A stretch of DNA of 64,000 nt from Phycisphaerae bacterium (GTDB taxonomy: Bacteria > Planctomycetota > Phycisphaerae > Sedimentisphaerales > Anaerohalosphaeraceae), in assembly GCA_012729675.1 (NCBI GenBank), contig JAAYCR010000050.1, forward strand, positions 1 through 64,000, read 5' to 3'. Every line of letters begins with the position of its first letter. Position 1 is the stretch's first letter. Below are positions 51,430-60,458 of the stretch, piece by piece. The notes beneath the pieces were generated by a model, which saw only the letters and a program-made list of their open reading frames with translations, did no database searches and had not been told where the DNA came from. Both the position numbers and the translations under genes were made by a program.

Positions 51430-53112
51430 TCAATCGTCATTCGTCAATCGACAATTTTTCAGCAGTTCTTCTTCGGCCGCTTGGGTCCACAGGTCGTTCG
51501 GACATTTTTCAGCAATAGTCGGATATGCCGCCGCCAGATCGTCCAGCGTGGTCAGCGGCAAGTTCGGCAGGGCCGGATAGACGATAATCTTGCCGGCCAG
51601 CGTGCGGTTTTCGACTGCGCGAATGCCGTCGGCGGCCCCGGCCATCCCGCTGACCGCATCGACCGAGGTGTTCACATCCAGTTGGCCGCGGGTGACTTTG
51701 TCCAGCACGATTTTCATATCCTCCAGCCGCGAGCCGCTGGTGCCGAACATAAAACAGCGGCGGGCGATGTAGGTGTCCAGGTCGATGTCCTGTTTGACCG
51801 GCGCGGGAATCCCGGCAAAGATGTTGATCAGGGCGTTGTCGGCGCTGTCGTTGATCGCCTGCGCCACCAGCGGGGCGACCGGCGCCATAATCGCAACGTA
51901 GCTGAACGCCTCCGTTACGGGTTGTTTTTGCGGATTGACCAGCGACAGCTTGACGCCGCGCTCTTTGGCCGGCGGGGCGGCCTTGTGAGAAAGCCCTTCG
52001 AGCCGATGGTCGTCATAATCCGTCCCGACAACGGTCAGGCCGTCGATGCCCGAACAGATAACGCGCAGCACGTGCATTTGTCCCATCGGGCCGGCAGCCC
52101 CGACGACCAACACCTTGTCGTCTTTGCGCACTTCGCCGGTCTGCGGGATGGTGCAGTAGCTGTCGGCGGCATTGTCGCCGAGAGTGCCGATCCAGCGGGT
52201 CAGGCCGTAATGGACGCGCCCCACGCCGACCGAGACCGGTGCGCCGATGGACGAGCCGCCCAGCACGATATTCATAATCCCGCCGCCGGCCAGCTTGTCG
52301 TTGAGCGTCTCAATCGTCGTCTTGTCCGAGCCGAAATAGACAATGTCGTCAAAGTGTTCGTTGGGCAAAGATTCACAAGTGTCAGCCTTTTGAGCATTTG
52401 CATGGGCAGCCGCTTGCGACGGCTCTGCACAGATGACGGTGACACCCGCCGGCGCGCCCGCCCTGTCAAAGGCCTCCTGCACACCTTTGACGGCGCGTCC
52501 CTTGTCGGCCACGACCAGCAGTTTGCCGCCCGTCTTGATCGCGGCGCGTTCTTTGCTGATATAGGAGCTTTCCACGCACGCCCACGGTTCGACCAACGCC
52601 GCCGCCGAGGCACTGAGGTGGTCTTCGACGGGAATCAAAAAGCTCTCGCCGCTGTCCGGCTCGATGATGATGCGCTCATCCATCAAGACATACTGCTGCA
52701 ATGCGCCTTCGAAGTTATAGCCGAATGCGGCGTTGGACGCAGCGGTCTTGAGCCAGCGGTAGTCGGTCTGAACCAGCACACGCTGGCCGATGCGGTGATG
52801 TTTCACGTGATCTCCGACGGCGACAATCGTACAGCACGCCTCGTGGCCGGGGACGGTCGGTTTCGTGCCGGGCACGTAGGCGGGGTTCTCGGCCAGCGCC
52901 TGCGGCTCGATGCCGCACAGGACTTCGCTCTTTCGCGCGTGGGCGTCAAATTGCTTGAGCAGCTTTAAGTCCGAAAAGCACAGTCCCACCGCCTCGACAC
53001 GCGCCAGAATCTGATACGGCCCCGGCGACAAAACCTCTTTATCGGTGTTGAGTTTCAATTCATCCGGCCCGACCAACTGCAGCGCCGTTTGTTTTTCGGG
53101 TATCGTATTCAT
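51430..53112 (-). CDS. SorE-like MDR dehydrogenase with an enlarged middle region
   Basis: 560 residues from the ATG at 53112, well above the usual 340-420 of MDR enzymes. GroES-like N-terminus (about 10-150) with VEAVGLCFSDLKLL and PGHEACCTIVAVGDHV, which keeps Cys and His zinc-ligand positions. Then two nucleotide-fold-like segments: KLLVVADKGRAVKG (about 200) with degenerate Gly pattern, and KVLVVGAAGPMGQMHVLRVI (about 330), which carries the intact GxGxxG-like motif and the SorE-type tail (FAGIPAPVKQDIDLDTYIAR, GTSGSRLEDMK, AGKIIVYPALPNLPLTTLDD). It should oxidise or reduce a sugar phosphate or its aldehyde. Four 7-bp repeats lie upstream. Confidence 0.82.
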   Translation of the reverse strand: MNTIPEKQTALQLVGPDELKLNTDKEVLSPGPYQILARVEAVGLCFSDLKLLKQFDAHARKSEVLCGIEPQALAENPAYVPGTKPTVPGHEACCTIVAVGDHVKHHRIGQRVLVQTDYRWLKTAASNAAFGYNFEGALQQYVLMDERIIIEPDSGESFLIPVEDHLSASAAALVEPWACVESSYISKERAAIKTGGKLLVVADKGRAVKGVQEAFDRAGAPAGVTVICAEPSQAAAHANAQKADTCESLPNEHFDDIVYFGSDKTTIETLNDKLAGGGIMNIVLGGSSIGAPVSVGVGRVHYGLTRWIGTLGDNAADSYCTIPQTGEVRKDDKVLVVGAAGPMGQMHVLRVICSGIDGLTVVGTDYDDHRLEGLSHKAAPPAKERGVKLSLVNPQKQPVTEAFSYVAIMAPVAPLVAQAINDSADNALINIFAGIPAPVKQDIDLDTYIARRCFMFGTSGSRLEDMKIVLDKVTRGQLDVNTSVDAVSGMAGAADGIRAVENRTLAGKIIVYPALPNLPLTTLDDLAAAYPTIAEKCPNDLWTQAAEEELLKNCRLTNDD

Positions 53113-53115
53113 CGT

Positions 53116-53166
53116 CTCTTTTTCTGACTCCTGACTCCTGACTCCTGACTTCTGACTTCTGTTAAT
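53116..53166 (-). repeat. 7-bp tandem repeat carrying Shine-Dalgarno-like motifs
   Basis: On the minus strand units AGTCAGG and AGTCAGA repeat six times, giving AGGAG three times within 40 bases upstream of the MDR ATG. On the plus strand it reads CTGACTC/CTGACTT repeats. Slippage would change the number of ribosome-binding-like motifs without moving the reading frame. Confidence 0.7.
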
Positions 53167-54179
53167 CAATGCAGCATCACCTGTCCGCCGGTGACCGGCA
53201 CGGCCTGGCCGGTCTCGTACCGCTGTTCCATTATATAATAGATGGCTTTCATCACATCGGCGGTTGTGCAGCCGCGGCCCATCGGGACCTTTTGCTCATA
53301 CGCCCGCCGCACCTCCTCAATGGTCTTTGCGCCGGGGATCTTGCCGGTGCGGAGGTACTGGACAAACAGGCCGTTGTTCGGATCCGACCAGAGCGGCCCG
53401 TCAAAAAAGTTGCCCGGACAGATCGCGTTGACCTTGACGCCGTCTTCGATCAGTTCCATCGCAAACGACTGCACCAGTCCGATGCCGCCGAACTTGCTGC
53501 CGGCATACGCGCCGTTTTTGTTGGAGCCTTGCAGGCCGGACTTGGAGTTGATCTGGATGATGTCGCTCATATAGCTTGCATCGGCGGCGTGCTGGGCGGC
53601 CAGCACGGGCGCAACCGCCTGTGTACACAGGAAAAAGCCTTTGTAGTTGACCGACGTGACAAACTCAAAATCTGTTTCGGACTGCGTCTTGACGCTTTCG
53701 GCCTTCAGGACGCCCGCGTTGGAAATGAACACGTCCAGCCCGCCGAAATATGTGACGATGCTGCGGACGGCCTGCCGAATCGATTCGGCGTCCGTTACGT
53801 TCATTGCAACGGCCATTACGCGCGACTGGCCGTATTGCTTTTGCATCGCGGCGGCGGCCGCATTGACGCCGTCTGCATTAATGTCGGCCAGACACACCCG
53901 CGCCCCTTGTGCGGCAAAGTCCTGAGCGATTTCCAGTCCGAACCCCTGCGCCGCCCCGGTGACGACGGCCACCTTACCCGCCGCGCGCCCGGCCAGTTCG
54001 GCGGTATCGTCAATAATGTGAAAAAGCCCCGTCCCATCGACCCACACCGTATTCGGATCTGGCGCGGCAGGTTTTCGTCCGTCCGGCACAAACCGAACAA
54101 CCGGATATTTGCCGTCTTTGCCAAGCCGCATCCGCAACGCCGGGGCAACCTGTAGCAGTTCTTTCGCTGCATCCGTCAT
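53166..54179 (-). CDS. SDR-family oxidoreductase, RhaW-like
   Basis: 337 residues from the ATG at 54179 with AAGGAT upstream. An N-terminal extension of about 85 residues precedes the Rossmann fold. Cofactor motif VAVVTGAAQGFGLEIA, NAG motif FISNAGVLKAES, catalytic Ser in INSKSG and YxxxK as GAYAGSKFGG. The extension and the SDR part resemble the C-terminal half of bifunctional rhamnulose-1-phosphate aldolase/dehydrogenases, here without the aldolase half. Likely oxidises the lactaldehyde or a sugar intermediate. Short gap of ten bases from the PHP-like gene. Confidence 0.85.
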   Translation of the reverse strand: MTDAAKELLQVAPALRMRLGKDGKYPVVRFVPDGRKPAAPDPNTVWVDGTGLFHIIDDTAELAGRAAGKVAVVTGAAQGFGLEIAQDFAAQGARVCLADINADGVNAAAAAMQKQYGQSRVMAVAMNVTDAESIRQAVRSIVTYFGGLDVFISNAGVLKAESVKTQSETDFEFVTSVNYKGFFLCTQAVAPVLAAQHAADASYMSDIIQINSKSGLQGSNKNGAYAGSKFGGIGLVQSFAMELIEDGVKVNAICPGNFFDGPLWSDPNNGLFVQYLRTGKIPGAKTIEEVRRAYEQKVPMGRGCTTADVMKAIYYIMEQRYETGQAVPVTGGQVMLH

Positions 54180-54189
54180 TGTTAAATCC

Positions 54190-55461
54190 TTAATCCTTAT
54201 CAAAAAAAGCGTTTAACACCACTTGCCCCAGCCGGGCAAACGCGTCGATGCGTTCTTCGTCCCCCGGCCAGTCCGGATTGGGTCGGCCGTGCGCATCGAC
54301 AAAGCCCGTTTGGCCGTGTGCACAGAGATACTGATGGGCGGCAACCACGCACACCCCTTCCCAAAACCAGTCATTCAGCTCTGCCGGAATCGGCGAGCCG
54401 TCCACACAGACCGGCGTCAGCGAGATCAAATCGAGCGTGTTGTGTTCCGTGCCGGCGGTCAGCACGATGCCGGCCTTGCGCAGCGCCGTCGCGTAGGCCG
54501 CCAAGGCATCAGGGCGGTTGCGGACGGGGATAAACTCGGCCATCGCAAAGCCGTTCTCCTTAAGCCGCTCGATCAATTCCTCGACCGGCGTTTCATATTC
54601 GCAGAGCGCCGCCGCGCCGTCGGCCAAAATCGGATAACACGCAATCCCGCCCAGTCGGTCGATCAGGGTTTTTGCCTCACAAAGACGCCCGAAGCTTTCC
54701 GGCACAAAACACGGTTTTCCGGCCTTCATCAGGAACGAACGAATATCATTTTGTGTGCCGACCACATCGTCAGCGCCCGCCTTGGATGAACAGTTATAAA
54801 CCGCGCTGAGTGCGTCGCTGCGCTGCTCGACCGAAACCATCTCAAACAAGACCTCCTGAAAGGCCTGGGCGATGTGCCGCTCCTGAAGCGTCACTGTCTG
54901 CGGCGCGCTGCCGTGCCGTTTGACGACGCGATCAATGACTGCCTGCTCATCAAGCTTGACCGGATAACCGGCGTTCTTAAACTGCTCGCTCATTGTCTCG
55001 ATCATCGCCTTCATCCGCGCCCCGTCATTGCGGCGAATGGCGGCCATCTGCTCGGCGGCCTCGGCGGAAAACGGCGAAAACTGCGTAATGCCCTTGCCGC
55101 ACAGGTAAATCTTTCCGGGATTTCCCGGATCGTTGACACGGATTTTTTGTTCGGCCATCTCCGGCTCAAAGGCGATCAGTTCGGTGCTGAAAAAGGGAAA
55201 AATCCCCGCCTCCAGGCACAGGCGGCTGAATTCTTCATACACCGTAAAATCGTAATAGTTTCCGGCTCCTAACACGCGCACCCCCTGCTCGGAGGCCAAC
55301 TGAACCGCCTGAGAAACCCGTTCGAAAGCGGAAAAATTGGGCGGCAGATGAATATGCGTATTGGCCGGCAGCGGCCGCAGTGAAACATCTTCGGCCTGCG
55401 TCCAAAGGTCTTCCGGCCTCCCCATCCGGTTCAAAAACATTAACGGCTCAATCATGGTCAT
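54190..55461 (-). CDS. PHP-like metal-dependent hydrolase of the deoxysugar operon
   Basis: 423 residues. The N-terminal NTHIHLPPNFSAFERV has the HxH of PHP-type metal sites, GAGNYYDFTVYEEF and FSTELIAFEPE follow as further metal and core strands, and late His residues are in GTEHNTLDLISL. A TIM-like (alpha/beta) barrel is likely. It resembles proteins labelled PHP-domain that occur in planctomycete deoxysugar clusters, function not assigned. Since the operon has no visible aldolase, a role in cleaving or hydrolysing a fuculose or rhamnulose intermediate is a reasonable guess. Tightly spaced between E1 and SDR genes. Confidence 0.65.
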   Translation of the reverse strand: MTMIEPLMFLNRMGRPEDLWTQAEDVSLRPLPANTHIHLPPNFSAFERVSQAVQLASEQGVRVLGAGNYYDFTVYEEFSRLCLEAGIFPFFSTELIAFEPEMAEQKIRVNDPGNPGKIYLCGKGITQFSPFSAEAAEQMAAIRRNDGARMKAMIETMSEQFKNAGYPVKLDEQAVIDRVVKRHGSAPQTVTLQERHIAQAFQEVLFEMVSVEQRSDALSAVYNCSSKAGADDVVGTQNDIRSFLMKAGKPCFVPESFGRLCEAKTLIDRLGGIACYPILADGAAALCEYETPVEELIERLKENGFAMAEFIPVRNRPDALAAYATALRKAGIVLTAGTEHNTLDLISLTPVCVDGSPIPAELNDWFWEGVCVVAAHQYLCAHGQTGFVDAHGRPNPDWPGDEERIDAFARLGQVVLNAFFDKD

Positions 55462-55480
55462 CGGTCTTTCACGGACTTTT

Positions 55481-57952
55481 TTAGAGCGCCTGTTTGGCCC
55501 GTCGGATCATCTCATTGGCTGAGCAATCTCTTTTCGGGCTGTACCCCTTCAGCGGAATAAGATGCTCGTTCACGACATCGATAAAGTCCTGCGGATACGG
55601 GAAGAAGGCGTCTTCAACCTCATCCGGCGGGGTGATCCAATTGCGTGCCCCCAGCACCGCCGGCGGCGCGTCCAGTTCGTCAAAGGCCATCTGGCAGATG
55701 TTTGAGGCCATCGTATGCAGGAAACTGCCGCGCTCGCAGGCGTCCGAAGCCAGCAGGACTTTGCGCGTCTTTTTAATCGAGTTCAGCACCGGTTCATAAT
55801 TGAACGGCACAAGACTGCGGGCGTCGATGATCTCGCAGCTTACGCCGTATATTTCTTTTAATTCGTTGGCGGCCTGAATCGCGCGGTACAGCGTCGCGCC
55901 AATGGTCAGAATCGTCAGGTCGCTGCCTTTGGTTCGCACGGCCGGCTCGCCGAAGGGCACTTCATAGCTTTCAAGCGGCACACCGCCGGCGACAAATTCT
56001 TCGGCAATGCCGTACAGGCGCTGGCTCTCAAAGAAGATCACCGGGTCAGTGCCGGTCAGTGCCGCCGCCATCAGCCCCTTGGCGTCGTAGGGCGTGGCCG
56101 GGAAGACGACCTTCAGGCCCGGTATGTGGGCACACAGTGATGTCCAGTCCTGGCTGTGCTGTGCGCCGTATTTGCTGCCGACCGAGACCCGCACGACCAC
56201 CGGCATTTTCAGCAGGCCGCCGCTCATCGACTGCCATTTGCAGATTTGGTTAAAGACCTCATCGCCCGCCCGTCCCAGGAAATCGCAATACATCAGTTCG
56301 ACCAGCGCCCGGCCGCCTTCCAGTCCGTAGCCGCAGGCTGTGCCGATGATGGCGCCTTCGGCAATCGGCGCATTGAACAGCCGATGATACGGCAGTGCCT
56401 CGGTCAGGCCGCGATACACGGCAAACGCGCCGCCCCAGTCGCGGTTTTCCTCGCCATAGGCGACAAACGTCGGGTCTTGATAAAAGCCGTCGAGAATCGC
56501 TTCAAACAGCGCATCGCGAAAACCGACGCAGCGGGTGTCTTTGAGCCGTTCGCCCTTTTCGTCAAACGCCGAGCGGCTTTTGCCTTGCAGGCTCTTGACG
56601 CGGGGGTTGTCCTCTTTGGACATCAGCGCTTCGGGCGTGCGGGACGGATCCATCGACGCGACCTTCTGATTGGAATACATCGTCTGCTCAAGCAGGCCGT
56701 TGGCTTTCTTGAGGTCGGCGCGCGGCGAAACGGCTGGATCCGCCGCTTTTTGACAGGCGCGTGTGATCAGCGTCTCGATGGACTGCTGCATTGCATCGAT
56801 CTCTTCCTGTCGGCTTATATTTGCGCTGACCAGATTTTGAGCAAAGCACACAATCGGGTCGTGTTCGCGCCAGGCGTCAATCTCTTCCTTTTCGCGGTAA
56901 CTGCTCTGGTCGGACGGCGAGTGCCCGCTGAAGCGATAGGTGATGGTATCCAGCAGCACGGGGCCGTCGCCTTTTTCGAGAATCTCTTTCTTTCGGGCGA
57001 CCGCGTCCGCCACCGCCAGCGGATTAAAGCCGTTGACGCGCTCGGCGTGCATCTGTTCGGGGTTGATCCCCGCGCCCAGTCGTGCGAGCATCCCGAAGCC
57101 CATCGTTTCGCCTTCGGGCTGGCCGCCCATCCCGTAAAAGTTATTGTTGAAATTCATAATGATCGGCAGACCGCCGCGATACGGCTTTTCCCACAGATGT
57201 TTAAACTGATCCATCGCGGCAAAGCACAGGCCTTCCCAGACCGGCCCGCACGACGAGGAGGCGTCGCCGATATTGCAGATGACAATGCCCGGCTTTTGAT
57301 TGACTTTTTTAAACAGGGCTGCGCCAACAGAGATATCGCCGGAGCCGCCGACGATGGCGTTGTTGGGATAAACCCCGAACGGCGGAAAGAAGGCGTGCAT
57401 CGAGCCGCCCATCCCTTTGTTAAAGCCCGTTTCGCGGCCAAAAATTTCCGCCAGCGTGCCATAAACCAGAAAGTCGATCGCCAGATCTTTAACCGAACCG
57501 GCGGCGTCTTTCTCGACGACCTTGAGGCACTCGCCGCCGAAATAATTTTTCATCATCTTCATCAGATCGTCGTCGTCAAGGCGGTGGATGGCGGCAAGTC
57601 CTTTGGCCAGAATCTCACCGTGGCTGCGGTGACTGCCGTAGATATGGTCGTCAATACCGAGGTGATAGGCCTGCCCGACGGCGGTCGCCTCCTGACCCAT
57701 CGACAGATGAGCCGGGCCGTTGTGCGTGTATGCAACGCCGTTATAGATCCCGCGCAGCTTGATCTCGTTGAGCATGTTCTCAAAATTGCGGACAATCATC
57801 ATATCCCGCTGGATGCGCATCAGGTCATCGGGCGTGTACCGTCTCAGCTCATCCATCAGGGTTTTGTTGTAGGCGTTGACCGGTATCGGCGTAAACGATA
57901 TCTGCTGACTTTTTTGGACGCGCTTCGGATCGACTATTTGTGATTTAGGCAT
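55481..57952 (-). CDS. 2-oxoacid dehydrogenase E1, alpha and beta fused
   Basis: 823 residues. N-terminal alpha-type domain (about 30-400): thiamine-diphosphate site [20 protein letters not shown] ... IIMNFNNN, with the first Gly-Asp-Gly replaced by Gly-Asp-Ala; also [15 protein letters not shown] phosphorylation-loop-like region. A linker (about 440-490) leads to the beta-type domain with [32 protein letters not shown] and the transketolase C-terminal part. Usually these are two proteins. AGGATAACA precedes the ATG. It lies next to the DeoR gene and opposite the E2 gene, so the complex is probably made in response to the sugar. Likely substrates are pyruvate or 2-oxobutyrate; not proven. Confidence 0.9.
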   Translation of the reverse strand: MPKSQIVDPKRVQKSQQISFTPIPVNAYNKTLMDELRRYTPDDLMRIQRDMMIVRNFENMLNEIKLRGIYNGVAYTHNGPAHLSMGQEATAVGQAYHLGIDDHIYGSHRSHGEILAKGLAAIHRLDDDDLMKMMKNYFGGECLKVVEKDAAGSVKDLAIDFLVYGTLAEIFGRETGFNKGMGGSMHAFFPPFGVYPNNAIVGGSGDISVGAALFKKVNQKPGIVICNIGDASSSCGPVWEGLCFAAMDQFKHLWEKPYRGGLPIIMNFNNNFYGMGGQPEGETMGFGMLARLGAGINPEQMHAERVNGFNPLAVADAVARKKEILEKGDGPVLLDTITYRFSGHSPSDQSSYREKEEIDAWREHDPIVCFAQNLVSANISRQEEIDAMQQSIETLITRACQKAADPAVSPRADLKKANGLLEQTMYSNQKVASMDPSRTPEALMSKEDNPRVKSLQGKSRSAFDEKGERLKDTRCVGFRDALFEAILDGFYQDPTFVAYGEENRDWGGAFAVYRGLTEALPYHRLFNAPIAEGAIIGTACGYGLEGGRALVELMYCDFLGRAGDEVFNQICKWQSMSGGLLKMPVVVRVSVGSKYGAQHSQDWTSLCAHIPGLKVVFPATPYDAKGLMAAALTGTDPVIFFESQRLYGIAEEFVAGGVPLESYEVPFGEPAVRTKGSDLTILTIGATLYRAIQAANELKEIYGVSCEIIDARSLVPFNYEPVLNSIKKTRKVLLASDACERGSFLHTMASNICQMAFDELDAPPAVLGARNWITPPDEVEDAFFPYPQDFIDVVNEHLIPLKGYSPKRDCSANEMIRRAKQAL

Positions 57953-57974
57953 TGTTATCCTGTGTGAAAGGGTT

Positions 57975-58760
57975 TCAAACCGTATTCAGATTCGGGTTTT
58001 CAGGGCAGAGGATTTGAATTCGGTGCTGTTCAAAAAAAACAATCCATTCCGCCGGAGGACGCTGATCGGTAATGACGATGGAGATATTGTTCCAGTCGGC
58101 GATCTTAAATAACGCCGGGGATTCAAATTTGGAGTAATCCGCCAACAGGAAGCATTCCCGCGCGTTGCGGATCGCCTGCGAAAAGAGATGGGCGCTGTCA
58201 ATGTCAATCGAGCTGGGGCCAAACTCCATCCCCGCGCCGTCACAGCCGATAAAGGCCCGATACCCTCGGAATTTGGCGAGCGTCTCGGCGGCGATTGGCC
58301 CGACGGTATCCATACGTTCAGGCCGATACTGTCCGCCCAGCATCAACACATTCATATCGGCAGAATACAATTCCTGGGCGGTGCGTACGGAGTTGACAAT
58401 CACAGAAATATTCTTTTTGCCCCGCAGATAACCCGCGATGTGAAAGCAGGTGGTTCCGGAGTCGAGAAAGATTTGCTGGCCGCCCTCGATCAAGCCGGCG
58501 GCGATTTGGGCGATCGCTCGCTTGGATTCGACATTGCGCATCGACTTTGAGATAAATGAATAGTCCAGATTTTTCCGGAGCTGCGCCCCGCCGTGGTTCA
58601 GCTCCAGCAGCCCGGCCTCGGCCAGCGCCCGCAAATCCCGCCGGACGGTCGCATCGGAAATCCCGAATTCCTCGGCCAGTCGCGTGGCAACAACCTGCCC
58701 ATTCTGATAGACCTTGGCAAGAATCGCCTCTTTTCGTTGTTGTATGGATGTCGTATTCAT
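57975..58760 (-). CDS. DeoR-family transcriptional regulator
   Basis: 261 residues from the ATG at 58760. N-terminal DeoR helix-turn-helix [20 protein letters not shown] then [20 protein letters not shown]-terminal sugar-phosphate sensor domain (about 75-235) with [16 protein letters not shown] and [12 protein letters not shown]. These repressors bind phosphorylated sugars. First gene of the minus-strand operon E1/PHP/SDR/MDR/kinase and divergent to E2/E3, so it can control both arms. An inverted repeat stands between (58824-58847). Confidence 0.93.
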   Translation of the reverse strand: MNTTSIQQRKEAILAKVYQNGQVVATRLAEEFGISDATVRRDLRALAEAGLLELNHGGAQLRKNLDYSFISKSMRNVESKRAIAQIAAGLIEGGQQIFLDSGTTCFHIAGYLRGKKNISVIVNSVRTAQELYSADMNVLMLGGQYRPERMDTVGPIAAETLAKFRGYRAFIGCDGAGMEFGPSSIDIDSAHLFSQAIRNARECFLLADYSKFESPALFKIADWNNISIVITDQRPPAEWIVFFEQHRIQILCPENPNLNTV

Positions 58761-58823
58761 CAATTCCCGTGAACGTAAAGATTCTGATCGGACTTTTTTG
58801 AATTATTGCACATTTGAGCAGAC

Positions 58824-58847
58824 AAATCAACAAAATAATATTGATTT
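58824..58847. promoter_or_regulatory. Putative DeoR operator
   Basis: Perfect inverted repeat AAATCAA (58824-58830) and TTGATTT (58841-58847), ten-base spacer. A further TTTGATTT at 58852-58859 overlaps the plus-strand -35. It sits between the divergent DeoR and E2 genes, so binding would repress both directions. Confidence 0.7.
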
Positions 58848-58852
58848 TTTGT

Positions 58853-58880
58853 TTGATTTCCTACGGCGTTCTTTTATGAT
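58853..58880 (+). promoter_or_regulatory. Promoter of the E2-E3 genes
   Basis: TTGATT (58853-58858), 16-base spacer, TATGAT (58875-58880), 40 bases before the E2 ATG. The -35 is part of the repeated operator half-site. Confidence 0.6.
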
Positions 58881-58919
58881 AGGTCTGTACGAAGATTTGA
58901 CTTAAATCGGGTATAGCTT

Positions 58920-60425
58920 ATGCAAATACTGAGAATTCCAGCACTTGGAAAGGTTGACGGCGATACGTTTGTCGTAAGTGTCGCCGTTGAGCCGGGCGGA
59001 GCGGTCGAAAAGGGGCAGGTTCTGGCGGCGATGCAAACCGCCGATCAGGTCGTCCAGATCGCGTCGCCAACCGACGGCACTGTCGCCGAAGTGAGCATTT
59101 TCCCCGGTAAAATGGTCTGCAGCGGCGAGCCGTTGTTAAGCCTCGGCGCCCCGCCCAGTGCCCCCCAATTGAATTCCACACAAGCCCAATCCCGGCAGAA
59201 TAATTCGAATATGACCGAACAGTCGGCACACACAGCATCCGGTCAGGTGACTCCTATCCTGATGCCGCAAGCGGGACAGAGCATGGAAGAGGGAACCCTC
59301 CTTACGTGGAAGATCAAAGAAGGCGACCGGATCGAAGTCGGTCAGGTCATCTGCGAAATCGAAACCGACAAGGCGACAATGGAGGTGGAGGCCACGCACG
59401 CCGGACGTGTGGCCAAAATCGTGGCGCAAGAGGGGACGATCGTTGAAGTCAAACACCCAATCGCTTTTCTGGCAGACAATGATGCGGATGTTGCGACCTT
59501 TATGGCCGGCCAAGCCCGGTCGGCTGCCTCGACCTCCGCACCGTCAGAGAAAACAGATGCCCCGGCGGCAGCCTCTGCATCCGTCGCACAGCCGGCCGTC
59601 ATCAGCACGGGCGGCCGGGTCAAAGCCTCTCCCGCCGCCAGAAAAATCGCCCACGAACAGGGCATCGATCTTGCCGCCATCGCCGCAGGGTCCGGCCCCG
59701 GCGGGCGCATCATCTCGCACGACATCAAAACCGCGACAGCCGCAGCAACAGCGCCGTCCGGCAAGGGCGTACGGCACGACCTGAGCAAAATGCGGCGAGC
59801 CATCGCCCAAAATCTGCTGTGGTCAAAACAAAATGTGCCCCATTTCTACACCAAAATCACCATTGACGCGACGCCGCTGCTTGGCCTGTATCGCAAAACC
59901 AAAGAGCAATTCACATGCTCGCTCAACGATTTTGTAACACGGGCGTGCGCCATCGTCGTGGCCGAGATACCCGCCTTCCGCAGTCAGTACAAAGACGACC
60001 ATATTATGGAACAGCCCTCGGCCCATATCGGCATCGCCGTCGGCACCGAAAACGGCCTGACCGTTCCGGTCGTCCTGAATGCCGACCGGCTGAGCCTGCG
60101 TGACCTGGCGACACAATCGCGGCAAGTCGTTGAAAGCGCCCGAAACGGAAAGCTCGAAGGCATCGGGCAGGGCGTCTTTACCGTTACCAACCTCGGAATG
60201 TTCGGCGTGGAAGAATTCTCCGCCATCATCAACCCGCCCGAATCGGCGATTCTGGCCGTCGGCGCCATCCGCGAAGATGTGATCGTCAAAGACGGCGTGA
60301 TGCGTCCGGGGCGGGTGATGACGATGGTACTCAGCGCCGATCACCGGGTCATAGACGGCACGGTGGCCGGGGCGTTCGCCGCACGCATCAAAGCACTGCT
60401 CGAACAGCCCGAACAATTGCTCTAA
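58920..60425 (+). CDS. Dihydrolipoamide acyltransferase (E2) with one degenerate lipoyl domain
   Basis: 501 residues. The first lipoyl-like domain (about 1-78) has AAMQTADQVVQIASP where ETDKA with the lipoyl Lys is expected; Lys is replaced by Asp. The second lipoyl domain (about 108-185) is normal (EIETDKATMEVEA). A peripheral-subunit-binding domain follows (KASPAARKIAHEQGIDLAAI), then the catalytic acyltransferase with LSADHRVIDGTVAG (HxxxDG) at the end. Ala/Thr/Pro-rich linkers join the parts. Forms the core of the 2-oxoacid dehydrogenase complex with E1 and E3. Weak ribosome binding site at the ATG. Confidence 0.92.
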   Translation: MQILRIPALGKVDGDTFVVSVAVEPGGAVEKGQVLAAMQTADQVVQIASPTDGTVAEVSIFPGKMVCSGEPLLSLGAPPSAPQLNSTQAQSRQNNSNMTEQSAHTASGQVTPILMPQAGQSMEEGTLLTWKIKEGDRIEVGQVICEIETDKATMEVEATHAGRVAKIVAQEGTIVEVKHPIAFLADNDADVATFMAGQARSAASTSAPSEKTDAPAAASASVAQPAVISTGGRVKASPAARKIAHEQGIDLAAIAAGSGPGGRIISHDIKTATAAATAPSGKGVRHDLSKMRRAIAQNLLWSKQNVPHFYTKITIDATPLLGLYRKTKEQFTCSLNDFVTRACAIVVAEIPAFRSQYKDDHIMEQPSAHIGIAVGTENGLTVPVVLNADRLSLRDLATQSRQVVESARNGKLEGIGQGVFTVTNLGMFGVEEFSAIINPPESAILAVGAIREDVIVKDGVMRPGRVMTMVLSADHRVIDGTVAGAFAARIKALLEQPEQLL

Positions 60426-60458
60426 TCAAACCCCCATTCAGTCGAAAGGAAAGTCACT

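Noticed and set aside
53116-53166. CRISPR-like array
   Set aside because: Units are only seven bases with no spacers.
56156-57943. 595-codon plus-strand frame opposite the fused E1 gene
   Set aside because: Shadow of E1; no motif and improbable amino-acid content.
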